Assembly: GCF_014212175.1 (NCBI RefSeq) | Contig: NZ_JACJVR010000112.1 | Location: 1-58,272, forward strand | Reading direction: 5' to 3' | Origin: Cohnella xylanilytica | GTDB taxonomy: Bacteria; Bacillota; Bacilli; Paenibacillales; Paenibacillaceae | DNA length: 58,272 nt | Shown here: positions 17,209-26,167 of the stretch, one piece after another | Numbering within the stretch: position 1 is the first letter of the stretch | How the letters are laid out: each line of letters starts with the position of its first letter | Translations under genes and position numbers: made by a program | Notes under the pieces: generated by a model | Database searches by the model: none | Told to the model about the DNA's origin: nothing | Seen by the model: the letters and a program-made list of their open reading frames with translations, nothing else

Positions 17209-17297
17209 GACCCGATCGTCGGCGGAGGCAGATGCGAATCCGCTCCGGCGGTGCTAGAATATGGAATATCGGAATCGCAGGATGAGGGAGAAGATCG

Positions 17298-17957
17298 ATG
17301 ATACAAGCGAAGAGCACTCCGAACCACGCGGGAGTGATCCTGAACGGAGAATACGAAGAATTGACGCGGCTGTGCGAGGCGCTGGAGCTCGTGGCCGGTC
17401 CGGAAGGCGAACGCCCGGCCTACGAGTCGATCCGGGTCCGGGTGATGGATCTGTGCGTCCGGCTGCGGGAGATCCTGGCGAACGGCGGCCACGGCGAGTC
17501 GGGGCCCGGCGTCAAGATTTACTGGCCGGAGGCGATGTTCGTGTCCGTGGCCTTGAACCGGTTCGTGAAGCTGTCGTACAAGAACAACCGCCAGGCCGGC
17601 TGGGAGCAGACGGTGGCGCGAATCCGCAAGTTCCAGGAGAGTCTCGTCGACTGCCTCCGCCGGATTCTGCCGGATTCGGCGTTCAAGCCGACCGCCAACG
17701 CCCTCGGTTCGTCGGTCTTCCTGGAAGAGAACTACGTGACGCAATACCTGGACGAGCTGAACGCGCAGTTCCTCGCTCTCGATTCCGAGAAGCGCCTGCA
17801 GCAGCTTCCGCTCGCGGCGAAGCGGATCGTGGAGCAGGGCGAGGAATACCGCAAGTGCAAGCATTCGGTGCTCGAAGCCGCGAAGCGGTACAAGTGCCCG
17901 GTGGAGGAGATCCGGCTGCGCGAGGAGTATCCGGATCCCGCCAAGGTGGTCTGGTAA
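17298..17957 (+). CDS. Conserved hypothetical protein (resembles DUF6904)
   Basis: 219 residues, soluble, no signal peptide. The N-terminus (NHAGVILNGEYEELTRLCEALELV) has the pattern of the poorly studied DUF6904 family; the middle and C-terminus are mostly alpha-helical with a charged LREEYPDP end. ATG 17298 follows GAGGGAGAAG. A terminator hairpin lies about 50 bp after the stop. No partner gene suggests a function, and the family match is from memory of the pattern only. Confidence 0.7.
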   Translation: MIQAKSTPNHAGVILNGEYEELTRLCEALELVAGPEGERPAYESIRVRVMDLCVRLREILANGGHGESGPGVKIYWPEAMFVSVALNRFVKLSYKNNRQAGWEQTVARIRKFQESLVDCLRRILPDSAFKPTANALGSSVFLEENYVTQYLDELNAQFLALDSEKRLQQLPLAAKRIVEQGEEYRKCKHSVLEAAKRYKCPVEEIRLREEYPDPAKVVW

Positions 17958-18010
17958 GCGCGCGGTGCGCTTGGCGGCAGGTTGCTTCCGTTGAAGAAGG
18001 AGAAGTCTTG

Positions 18011-18041
18011 CAAGCCCTTTGCGGCTTGGAAGGCTTTTTTT
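18011..18041 (+). terminator. Intrinsic terminator
   Basis: A CAAGCC / GGCTTG stem (alternative AGCC / GGCT with a longer loop) is followed by a TTTTTTTA tract. Confidence 0.7.
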
Positions 18042-18140
18042 ATTGCTAGTTGGCGGAGAAAAAGGGTTTGACGGCTGCGAGACTATTTTCCTAGAATGGG
18101 AATGGCAGGAACAAGGCGGGCTGCCGTCAGGAGGGAATGA

Positions 18141-18767
18141 ATGCGGAACATTGTCGCAAAAGGTTGGATCCAGCTGGCCGTTTTAGGCGCGGCGCTTTAT
18201 TTCGCCATCGACGGAATCCAGATTCTGATCGATTATTCGATGGGCTTCATTACGTACGAAGCTTCCTTCGTGCGCGCGAGCCGGATCGCTCTCGTTCTCG
18301 CGGGCGCAATCGCGTTCCTCCTCAAGAAGAAGATTCTCGCGCTGACTTCCTTCGGCCGCAACGTCGTCAAGGCGATCATGATCGCGGCCGCTTTCTCGTT
18401 CGCCGCCTTCCTATTCTGCTACACCGCGACGGATTCCGACGGCGTCGTTCGGCACCGGGCATGGAGCTGGGAGCGCCACGGCTGGGACGAGGCGGTCAAG
18501 GCGACGACCGCGGCCTACATCGAGGAATTCTATTCTTCCACGAGAAGAAATCGCTTGCGGGCGGTTCTGGAATACCGGATCCACTTCAAGGACGGTTCGT
18601 CCGTCAACGTGTGGGACGACGCGTCCTCTCTCTCGAAGCTGGACAAGTACGTTCGCTCCAAGGGGATTCCGGTCGAGCACGGGGAAGCCGATCCGATTAT
18701 TCTGAATCATCTTCGCAAGTACGCCGACGGCGACCCGGAAGAGATCCGGAGGCTGTTGACGCGATAG
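18141..18767 (+). CDS. Membrane protein of unknown function
   Basis: 208 residues starting at ATG 18141 after CAGGAGGG. Three hydrophobic helices are visible at about 8-30, 47-62 and 75-97, followed by a soluble C-terminal part of ~110 residues rich in charged residues (YRIHFKDGSSVNVWDD). No family is recognised. It is a single gene between two terminators, so it is probably transcribed alone. Confidence 0.75.
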   Translation: MRNIVAKGWIQLAVLGAALYFAIDGIQILIDYSMGFITYEASFVRASRIALVLAGAIAFLLKKKILALTSFGRNVVKAIMIAAAFSFAAFLFCYTATDSDGVVRHRAWSWERHGWDEAVKATTAAYIEEFYSSTRRNRLRAVLEYRIHFKDGSSVNVWDDASSLSKLDKYVRSKGIPVEHGEADPIILNHLRKYADGDPEEIRRLLTR

Positions 18768-18782
18768 AACGGCGGGAGAACG

Positions 18783-18827
18783 GCCCCGGTCCTGAGTCGA
18801 AAGATTCGGGACCGGGGTCTTTCTTTA
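18783..18827 (+). terminator. Strong intrinsic terminator
   Basis: A near-perfect stem (CCCCGGTCC...GGACCGGGG, extended through a GAGTC / GATTC segment) with a GAAA loop is followed by TCTTTCTTT. Confidence 0.92.
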
Positions 18828-18946
18828 GGGAATTTTTAGGGAACGCAAAGGAGGTATTTGGGATAATTGTGCGAATTTATAGGATTTTGTATGGGACATA
18901 TTTCCTATTCACTTTGACACAATTGTCGGAAGGATGAGAAGAACTC

Positions 18947-21900
18947 ATGTCGAAACGCACGACCCGATGGCTATCATGCTTCATTCTTTTGCTGTTATTA
19001 TTCGGTCAATTGCCGATGCTGCGCGCAGCGGCGGCCGAGGCGCCCGCGAGCGATCTCGACGGCAATTGGGCGCGATCCACGATAGAGGACTGGATGGACC
19101 GCGGACTCGTCAAGGGGATGCCCGACGGCAAGTTCCGGCCCGACAACCCGATTAGCCGGGCCGAATTCGTCGCTCTCGTCAACCGGTACTTCCAGATCGC
19201 CGATGCGGACTCGGCCCCGTCGTTCCGGGACGTGAAGGCGGACCATTGGTTCGCGGAGGATGTCGTCGCGGCCGTCCGAGCCGGCTACGTATCCGGCTAC
19301 CCGAACAACGAATTCAAGCCGCTGCAGAGCATTACGCGCGAAGAGGCGGCGAGCATCATCGCCAAGCTGGCGCCGGAAGAGAAGGGTGCTCCCGCGGCTT
19401 CATCGTTTAAAGACGAGGCTCAGATCGGCCGATGGTCTCTCGATTCCGTGAGGAAGGTCGCGTCGCTTGGAATCATGAAGGGCTACCCGGACCAGACGTT
19501 CCGCCCTCGGAATCCGATTACGCGAGCGGAAGCGATCGTCGCCTTGAACAACGTTCCCGCGAAGAGAGAGACCGCTCCGGTTCAAGCCGTCGTCGAAGGG
19601 AAGGTATCAAGGGACGGGGCCCCGGTTCAAGGGACGACCGTTCGTCTGTTCGCGAAGGACGGCTTGCAGCCGATCCGGAGCGCGCAGAGCGACGAGGCCG
19701 GAAGCTTCCGCTTCGAAGTCGATCCGGGGACGTATGACCTGACGGCGGAGAGCGACGTCTACGTCGCATATGCCGCCGGCGTGACGGCGGAAGCCGGTTC
19801 GGCCCCGGCAGGCGCAGCGAAGCTGGAGCTCGTCAAGGGAGTCAAGGTCGGTGGGAAGCTCTTGAAGTCGGAGAACGAACCGCTGAGCGACGCGAACCTG
19901 TACTGGAAGGCGGCGTCCGCCTTCGTCGCGAAGACGGGCGCGGACGGGACGTTCAGCATCGTCGTCGCGCCGGACCGGACGTACTCTCTGGCCTATTCGA
20001 CGGGCGCCGGACAGCCGCTTCCGATCGAGACGCCGGTCTCCGTTCAGAAGGATGACGTGAACGTCGGCAATCTCTACGTGACGGCCCCTGTCGTCGTCAG
20101 CGGCGGCGGTTCCGGTGGTGGCGGCGGGTCGAAGAACGTCGCGAAGATCACCGTCAGCGGGACAGCTTACACGGAAGGGAATCAACCGTTAGCCGGCAAG
20201 AAGATCCAGTTCTTGACCAAGAGCAAAAGCGTAGCGGCCGAGGTCACGACGGACGGGGAAGGCTACTTCGTCGTCAAGCTGGCGGAGAAGACGGAATTCA
20301 CGGCATCGGCCGAAGGATTGACCGCGAAGCTGACGGCTCAGGCTGACAACGACATTCGGCTCGCGAACGAGACGGGGCGGATCGAGCTCGGCAAGAAGAT
20401 CGCGAGCGGCGACAATTACGCGACGATGCAGCCGGGCACGATCGTTCTCGGAACGGAGCAAGCGAGCCGGGCGGAAGTGAACCCGGACACGCTCGAAGTC
20501 GCGTTCGGGAAATCCCCGGGCCTTGCCAAGGGAGATATTTTCTACTTGCCGCCGACGGAAGCGTATCCGGGCGGATTGGCACTGAAGGTGAAGAGCGTAT
20601 CGGCCGGCAGCGGCGGGAAGACAGTCGTGCAAACCGAGAAGCCGACCCTCGAAGAGGTGTTCGCCGAGATCAAAGGTCAGACGAGCGAGCCCCTGCGAGC
20701 CGAAGATTTCATTCCGGAGCCCGGAGTGACGGTTCTCTCGGCGGAGCCGGAGACTCAAGCTTTCTCGGCGGGCAAGTCCGCCATGTCGGGTGAAGTGAGA
20801 GCGCTCGGAGCCGACGAGGTAACGAAGATCGGCTTCACGATCGAGAACAGCGACGAAGTGAATTTCAGCGGTACTCTGGAGCTGTCCGGCGACGTGAATG
20901 GTGATATCGATTGGGCGTGGGAGTTGGACCTGGTCGACTCGTTCGACTTCAGCTTCCAGGCGAAGCAGGTGCTGAAGGCTGAAGTGTTCGTCGAGCTCTC
21001 GCCGAAGGACCCGCTGAAGAAGAAGCTCGGCACGTTCCGCATTCCGACCTCCATTCCGGGAGCGACCGTCGACGTTCCGGTCGTGGCGGTGTTCACTCCG
21101 GAAGGAAAGTTCGGTCTGGAAGTCCAAGGCTCGCTGAACGAGCAGATGGGCATTCGCTATGACGACAAAGACGGCATACGCGTCTATCCCGAGGATAAAT
21201 TCCAAGCCGATTTCGCGATTCCGCAAGTCGTGGCGTCCGGCAAGCTGTCGTTCGGCCTGGACATCGGCGAGTTCGTCGCCGCGGCGGGGATCGATCTGAT
21301 CGGCATCTCCGAGGAAGCGGGCTGGTTCGGGGAAGCGACCGGATCGATCGGATCGTGCCTGGAATTGAAGCACGGGGCATACTTCAAGCTGGCTGCCGAA
21401 TCGCCGCTCATCGACTGGAAGTCGGCCGAGTTCGCCAAGGAATTCGAATTCGGCAAAGTCCCGATTCTGGGATGCTCCGCAGACGTCCGGTTCAATCCGG
21501 AAGAACTGGAGATGGCCCCGGGAGACGTCAAGACGTTCGTCTTGGAGAAGAGAGAGGGCCAAGGTCTGTGGGAGCCCGTAAGCGGCGACGAGCTGGGTGA
21601 GGTGACCTTCTCCAGCTCGAGTCCGTACGTGACTTCGCTCGGCAATGGAGAATTCCGGGCGGAACCTAACGCCATGCAGGGGGACGTCGCGACGATAACG
21701 GCGAAGATGGGCTCCAAGACGGCCACAGCCCAGATTCGGATCGTCGATAACCGGCAGCAGGGCACGCTGGTCGGCAAGGTGACGGACGCCGTCACGGACG
21801 AGCCGATCGAAGGCGCTTCGATTATCGTGAAGCTGAACGGACGCTCATTGAAGACGGCCGCCACTCAGGCGAACGGTTCCTACGAATTGCAATTGCCTCC

Positions 21901-22846
21901 GGGCGCTTATCAAGTAACCTTCAGTTCTCCGGAATATATGGAGGAGACTTCGTTCATCACGATCCGCGCAGCTAACGTCGTGACCTACGATTCGAAGCTG
22001 CAATTGATCGGGGACGAATATTCGGGAACGGGAACCGTCAAGGGCGCGATCACGAACGCATTGACAGGCCAACCGGCGCCGAACATCGAGATGAAGATTC
22101 GCGCGGGCCGGAACAATACGACCGGAGATGTCGCGGCGACGGCGAAGACCGACGAGAACGGGCAATACTCGCTGGAGCTCCCGGCTGGTAATTACACGGC
22201 GGAATTGAGCGGGGAAGGCTACATTACGACTTCCTTCAACCTCATCTCCGTCGGCCGAATTGTCCGGGATAACCAGAACGCGACCATCTCGCCCGAAGGA
22301 GTGCTGGACAACAGCTTCCGCGTCGTCCTCAGTTGGGGGGAGACTCCTTACGACTTGGACTCCCACTTCACGGGGCCGACGGAGTCGTCCTCCGAACGAT
22401 TCCACATCTTCTTCGTCAACAAGGATTATTCCGAAGGCGAACGCAGCGCTTCGCTGGATGTGGACGATATCGACTCCTACGGGCCGGAGACGGTGACGAC
22501 GACGAACTTCAAGGCGGACGGTACGTACGTCTATGCCGTTCATAACTTCTCTGACCGCAACGCAACGAACGGCAATACGAACTTGTCCAATTCCAACGCT
22601 ACGGTCCGGGTATACAGCGGCAACGGATTGGTCGCGGAATTCAACGTTCCTCTGGATAAGGAAGGCAACGTCTGGAGAGTGTTCGAGATCCGCGGCGGGG
22701 CCATCGTTCCGATCAACCGGGTCGAATACGTATCCTCTTGGGGATCGGCGAGCGACTTCGCTCCCGAGCAGCAATCCGCCCCCGGGCCCCAAGGCCTGAG
22801 AGCGAACCGCGCGGCGGAGCCGCCTTCCCGTCCCGAGAAGGAATAA
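18947..22846 (+). CDS. S-layer-homology (SLH) surface protein with carboxypeptidase-regulatory-like domains
   Basis: 1299 residues. A signal peptide (1-30, ending RAAAAEA) precedes three SLH domains (~37-80, ~92-138, ~153-200; TRAE/SRAE and GYP/GMPD motifs), which bind pyruvylated wall polysaccharide. Two beta-sandwich modules (~205-385) lead to a GGGSGGGGG linker (~385-395), another such module, a large unassigned region (~480-850), a Big-like stretch (~850-935), two carboxypeptidase-regulatory-like domains (~940-1020, ~1030-1115) and a C-terminal YfaP/DUF2135-like domain with YDLDSHFTGP (~1120-1240). No catalytic domain is seen; I infer a structural or adhesive wall protein. GGAAGGATGAGAAG precedes the start. 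A strong terminator follows. Confidence 0.88.
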   Translation: MSKRTTRWLSCFILLLLLFGQLPMLRAAAAEAPASDLDGNWARSTIEDWMDRGLVKGMPDGKFRPDNPISRAEFVALVNRYFQIADADSAPSFRDVKADHWFAEDVVAAVRAGYVSGYPNNEFKPLQSITREEAASIIAKLAPEEKGAPAASSFKDEAQIGRWSLDSVRKVASLGIMKGYPDQTFRPRNPITRAEAIVALNNVPAKRETAPVQAVVEGKVSRDGAPVQGTTVRLFAKDGLQPIRSAQSDEAGSFRFEVDPGTYDLTAESDVYVAYAAGVTAEAGSAPAGAAKLELVKGVKVGGKLLKSENEPLSDANLYWKAASAFVAKTGADGTFSIVVAPDRTYSLAYSTGAGQPLPIETPVSVQKDDVNVGNLYVTAPVVVSGGGSGGGGGSKNVAKITVSGTAYTEGNQPLAGKKIQFLTKSKSVAAEVTTDGEGYFVVKLAEKTEFTASAEGLTAKLTAQADNDIRLANETGRIELGKKIASGDNYATMQPGTIVLGTEQASRAEVNPDTLEVAFGKSPGLAKGDIFYLPPTEAYPGGLALKVKSVSAGSGGKTVVQTEKPTLEEVFAEIKGQTSEPLRAEDFIPEPGVTVLSAEPETQAFSAGKSAMSGEVRALGADEVTKIGFTIENSDEVNFSGTLELSGDVNGDIDWAWELDLVDSFDFSFQAKQVLKAEVFVELSPKDPLKKKLGTFRIPTSIPGATVDVPVVAVFTPEGKFGLEVQGSLNEQMGIRYDDKDGIRVYPEDKFQADFAIPQVVASGKLSFGLDIGEFVAAAGIDLIGISEEAGWFGEATGSIGSCLELKHGAYFKLAAESPLIDWKSAEFAKEFEFGKVPILGCSADVRFNPEELEMAPGDVKTFVLEKREGQGLWEPVSGDELGEVTFSSSSPYVTSLGNGEFRAEPNAMQGDVATITAKMGSKTATAQIRIVDNRQQGTLVGKVTDAVTDEPIEGASIIVKLNGRSLKTAATQANGSYELQLPPGAYQVTFSSPEYMEETSFITIRAANVVTYDSKLQLIGDEYSGTGTVKGAITNALTGQPAPNIEMKIRAGRNNTTGDVAATAKTDENGQYSLELPAGNYTAELSGEGYITTSFNLISVGRIVRDNQNATISPEGVLDNSFRVVLSWGETPYDLDSHFTGPTESSSERFHIFFVNKDYSEGERSASLDVDDIDSYGPETVTTTNFKADGTYVYAVHNFSDRNATNGNTNLSNSNATVRVYSGNGLVAEFNVPLDKEGNVWRVFEIRGGAIVPINRVEYVSSWGSASDFAPEQQSAPGPQGLRANRAAEPPSRPEKE

Positions 22847-22900
22847 GCCGTTCGACCTATGTTGCTGCAAGGGCTGGACAAGTCCGATACCCTTGCGCAG

Positions 22901-22941
22901 AACCGTTCCTTGCCGTCATGACGGCGGGGAACGGTTTTTCC
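22901..22941 (+). terminator. Intrinsic terminator after the SLH gene
   Basis: The stem AACCGTTCC / GGAACGGTT, extended by GCCGTC / GACGGC, is followed by TTTTTCCC. Confidence 0.93.
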
Positions 22942-23082
22942 CGCTTGCGGAAGACGTCCCGCCCGTTCCGATGACCGAGAACGTGGCGACGGTCACTGGT
23001 CATATGACTTCGCCGAATCTTATGATTCTCGTGTGAACGCGAACCAAGGCGAATTCAATTGACCAAGGAGGATCATCGTTAC

Positions 23083-24462
23083 ATGACACGATTAAGCAAA
23101 TGGATCTTATCGATATCGGCGCTGGGCTTGGCGCTGGGCGGCGGCTTCGCGGGGGGAACGGCTTCGGCCGCGGACGACGCGGCGGTGCAAGTGAAGGAGT
23201 TCCGCTATCTCGACAAGGAGCTGGACCGAATCTCCCTCGACACGGCGAGCGAGCCGGACGGCACGCGCGACGGGCATCTCAGCCTGCAGATCGACGCGGG
23301 AGCGGGAGCGGAGATCAAGAGCATCACGATGAAGACGGCGGACAAGGACGGCAAGGACGTCAATCATGGCATCTGGAAAACGTATAAGGAACAGGAAGGC
23401 GACAACGGCTATCTGCTCGTCGTCGTGAAGGACGGCAAAATCGTCAACCCGACGTTCCAAGCGACGCTGGGCCAGTTCGAAGGGATCAACCAGCTCGAGC
23501 TGTACGCTTCGGACAATAACGGGATGAAGCCGGGCGAGTATTACTATCTGGAGATCGTCACCGGCACGGGAACCGTGAAGTCTCCGGTTACCCCGTTCGT
23601 GGACGCCGAGTCGTCCTATGCGCCGGTCTCGATTCGCGAATTCAGCTCTCTGGACCTGAAGTCCGACCTGACGGGCAGCGCCTTCTTCGAACCCGACGAA
23701 CGGGAAGACGGCCACTTCCGGTTGAAGCTGACCTTCGCGCAGCAGACGGAAGTGCTCGCCGTCATCCTGCGCCCGACCGATAAGGACGGCAAAGAAGCAT
23801 ACAAGGGCCTCTGGAGAACGAACCGGGCCGGGGTCGGCTGGCTGCTCGGCATTAAGCAAGGCGATACCGTTATTACGCCGGAGTTCAAGAAGGACGTGCA
23901 GGAGCCTGTCGGGAAGTTCCGCGGAACGGTCACCTGGGACCTGTACGCCAGCAACAATGGGGGAATCCAGAACGGCCAATACTTCACCGTCGAGATCGAG
24001 ACGAAGTTCGGAACGATCGTCTCGAAGCCGATCGAATTCGGCAATCCGGCTTCGAACTTCGTGGACGATACGCCCATCGGCTTCAAGACGATCATGCTGA
24101 CTCTGCAATCGACCAAGGCGTTCGTCAACGACGAGCCGATGGAGCTGCAAGTCGCGCCGTTCACGTACGAAGGACGCACGGTCGTTCCGATCCGCTTCGT
24201 CGCGGAAGCGCTCGGGGCGAAGGTCGATTGGAACAAGACGACCCGCAAAGTGACGCTGGAGAAGGACGGCACCAAGATCGAGATCGTCATCGACCAGAAG
24301 GAAGCGGTCGTGGACGGCCAGAAGGTGGCGCTCGACGCGCCGGCGATCGTCCGCAACGACGTCACGCTGCTGCCCATCCGGTTCGTCAGCGAGAGCCTGA
24401 AGATGAAGGTGTTCTTCGACGACGGCGAGATCGTCATTACCGACGCGCAAGAGCAAGCTTAA
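23083..24462 (+). CDS. Secreted protein with copper-amine-oxidase-N-like domain
   Basis: 459 residues from ATG 23083, which follows AAGGAGGATC; an in-frame upstream start lacks this. A signal peptide ends near TASAADD (~29). Residues ~35-180 and ~190-325 are two similar beta domains (each with EFR/S.LD, DGH, TDKDGK and YASNNG segments), so an internal duplication is likely. Residues ~345-455 are the copper-amine-oxidase-N-like repeat common in Paenibacillus exoproteins (VVPIRFVAEALGAKVDW, LLPIRFVSESLKMKVFF). That domain is thought to be a binding module, not an oxidase. Surface attachment is inferred. Confidence 0.85.
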   Translation: MTRLSKWILSISALGLALGGGFAGGTASAADDAAVQVKEFRYLDKELDRISLDTASEPDGTRDGHLSLQIDAGAGAEIKSITMKTADKDGKDVNHGIWKTYKEQEGDNGYLLVVVKDGKIVNPTFQATLGQFEGINQLELYASDNNGMKPGEYYYLEIVTGTGTVKSPVTPFVDAESSYAPVSIREFSSLDLKSDLTGSAFFEPDEREDGHFRLKLTFAQQTEVLAVILRPTDKDGKEAYKGLWRTNRAGVGWLLGIKQGDTVITPEFKKDVQEPVGKFRGTVTWDLYASNNGGIQNGQYFTVEIETKFGTIVSKPIEFGNPASNFVDDTPIGFKTIMLTLQSTKAFVNDEPMELQVAPFTYEGRTVVPIRFVAEALGAKVDWNKTTRKVTLEKDGTKIEIVIDQKEAVVDGQKVALDAPAIVRNDVTLLPIRFVSESLKMKVFFDDGEIVITDAQEQA

Positions 24463-24479
24463 TAGCCCAAGGCGAGAGG

Positions 24480-24524
24480 GACATTCCGAGCGCGGGAAGC
24501 GCGAGGGATGTTCTTTCTCTTTTT
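24480..24524 (+). terminator. Intrinsic terminator
   Basis: GACATTCC...GGATGTTC arms with an internal GCGC / GCGC pair form a hairpin, followed by TTTCTCTTTTT. Confidence 0.85.
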
Positions 24525-24623
24525 CACAGACCGGAATACTTGCATAAGGGAATCGAATCGGAGTACCTTAGAGGAGAACCGAATCGCATACGCGCAATCA
24601 TAAGCCAAGGAGACGAGATCCGG

Positions 24624-25790
24624 ATGAACAACTTCGAATTCCTGAATCCGACCAAGATTATTTTCGGCGAAGGCACGGTCGAGCAAGTCGGCAAGGAAGC
24701 GGCCGCGTTCGGCGACAAGGCGCTTCTCGTATACGGCGGAGGGAGCATCAAGAAGACGGGACTGTACGACAAGGTGACCCGGCAGCTGGCGGACAACGGC
24801 ATCGAAGTCTTCGAGCTGGGCGGCATCGAGCCGAATCCGCGGCTCGCGACGGTCCGCAAGGGGATCGATATTTGCCGGGCTAACGGCATCGGGTTCATTC
24901 TCGCGGTCGGCGGGGGCAGCGTCATCGACGCGGCCAAGGGGATCGCGGCGGGCGTTCCGTACGAGGGAGACGTATGGGACTTCTACGTTCGCAAGGCGAC
25001 GTGCAAGGCGGCTCTTCCGCTCGGCTCCGTGCTTACGCTCAGCGCGACGGGGAGCGAGATGAACGGCGGCTCCGTCGTCACCAACTGGGAAGAGAACCTG
25101 AAGCTGGCTCATCTAAGCATTCATACGTATCCGAAGTTCTCCATTCTCGATCCGACGCTGACCTACACGGTTCCGGCGGACCAGACGGCGTACGGCTCGG
25201 TCGACATGATGACGCACGTGTTCGAGCAGTACTTCAGCCATACCGCGGACACGCCGCTGCAAGAGAGGCTGTGCGAGTCGATTCTGAAGACCGTCATCGA
25301 GAACGCGCCGAAGGCGATCGCGAATCCCGAGGATTACGCGGCGCGCGCGAACCTGATGCTGTGCGGCACGTACGCGCTGAACGGCGGGATGATCAGCGTC
25401 GGCGTCGCGAACGACTGGGCGAGCCACGGCATCGAGCACGAGCTGAGCGCGATCTACGACATTCCGCATGGCGCCGGCTTGTCTATCGTTTATCCGAACT
25501 GGATGAAGTATGTATACAAGGAGCGGATCGAGCGGTTCGTGCAGTTCGCCGTGCGGGTATGGGACGTGGACCCGGCCGGGAAGTCGGACGAGGAGATCGC
25601 GCTCGAAGGCATTCAGGCGACCCGCGACTTCTTCACCCGCATCGGGGCTCCGGCGACTCTCGCCGAAGTCGGGATCGGCGACGACCGACTTGCCGAGATG
25701 GCGGCCAAGGCCGTCCAATTCGGCCCGCTGGGCCACTTCAAGCGGCTGAACCAAGAGGACGTGGAGCGGATTTACCGGCTCAGCCTCTAA
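24624..25790 (+). CDS. Iron-containing alcohol dehydrogenase (butanol-dehydrogenase type)
   Basis: 388 residues from ATG 24624, which follows AAGGAG. The N-terminus (FEFLNPTKIIFGEG) and the nucleotide-binding segment FILAVGGGSVIDAAKGIA are typical of the YugJ/BdhA branch of group III dehydrogenases. The metal-binding region is present: SVDMMTHVFEQYF and SHGIEHELSAIYDIPHGAGL, with the conserved His residues. It should interconvert an aldehyde and an alcohol with NAD(P)H. No Rex site is visible upstream, unlike the nox gene nearby. The next plus-strand terminator is at 26128, beyond an opposing small gene. Confidence 0.92.
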   Translation: MNNFEFLNPTKIIFGEGTVEQVGKEAAAFGDKALLVYGGGSIKKTGLYDKVTRQLADNGIEVFELGGIEPNPRLATVRKGIDICRANGIGFILAVGGGSVIDAAKGIAAGVPYEGDVWDFYVRKATCKAALPLGSVLTLSATGSEMNGGSVVTNWEENLKLAHLSIHTYPKFSILDPTLTYTVPADQTAYGSVDMMTHVFEQYFSHTADTPLQERLCESILKTVIENAPKAIANPEDYAARANLMLCGTYALNGGMISVGVANDWASHGIEHELSAIYDIPHGAGLSIVYPNWMKYVYKERIERFVQFAVRVWDVDPAGKSDEEIALEGIQATRDFFTRIGAPATLAEVGIGDDRLAEMAAKAVQFGPLGHFKRLNQEDVERIYRLSL

Positions 25791-25826
25791 GAAGCTGGCG
25801 GTTGGCAGCCGCGTCTGCGCGCGTCT

Positions 25827-26096
25827 TCAGATCAAGTTCCACAGCAGCGGGACGAGAAGCAGGCAAGCGGCGATTCTCTCCTCGGTAATCCGCCGATGAG
25901 GCGGGCTCTGAACGAACAGCACGACCGAGAAAATCAAACAAACGAGAAAAGAAGCGAAATAGGCGATGTAAACGAGCGGGTTGAGGAGATCGGAAGCGCG
26001 GGAGGTCGCCCATTCCAGCAGGCACCAGACCGCCAGACTGGAATAGCCGAGCCAGGCGGTCCCTCTTCTCCCGTTCGCGGCCATATGGAGCTCCAT
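25827..26096 (-). CDS. Small two-helix membrane protein
   Basis: 89 residues with two clear hydrophobic helices (about 14-30 and 42-63) and a third hydrophobic stretch at the C-terminus (ACLLLVPLLWNLI). The start is ATG 26096 with GAGAGGGG upstream. It lies 69 bp downstream of nox on the same strand and 36 bp from the convergent dehydrogenase gene. No family is recognised. The frame could be chance in GC-rich DNA, but the hydrophobic pattern and upstream site argue for a real gene. Confidence 0.55.
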   Translation of the reverse strand: MELHMAANGRRGTAWLGYSSLAVWCLLEWATSRASDLLNPLVYIAYFASFLVCLIFSVVLFVQSPPHRRITEERIAACLLLVPLLWNLI

Positions 26097-26127
26097 TCGT
26101 TCATTGCCCCTCTCTGTACGAAGTCGG

Positions 26128-26167
26128 CCCGCGAAGGACGCGTATCCTTCGCGGGCGGTTGTTTTTT
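26128..26167 (+). terminator. Terminator for the dehydrogenase transcript, overlapping the nox stop
   Basis: CCCGCGAAGGA / TCCTTCGCGGG is a perfect 11-bp stem, followed on the plus strand by CGGTTGTTTTTT. The T-tract is only on the plus strand, so the element should stop the dehydrogenase transcript after it has crossed the opposing small gene. On the minus strand the same hairpin directly follows the nox stop codon without a T-run. Confidence 0.85.

Noticed and set aside
20189..21562. Long minus-strand frame inside the SLH gene, and similar ones opposite nox (25896-27554) and the copper-amine-oxidase-N gene (23107-24456)
   Set aside because: All are shadows of well-supported genes on the other strand, with no start site or recognisable domain.
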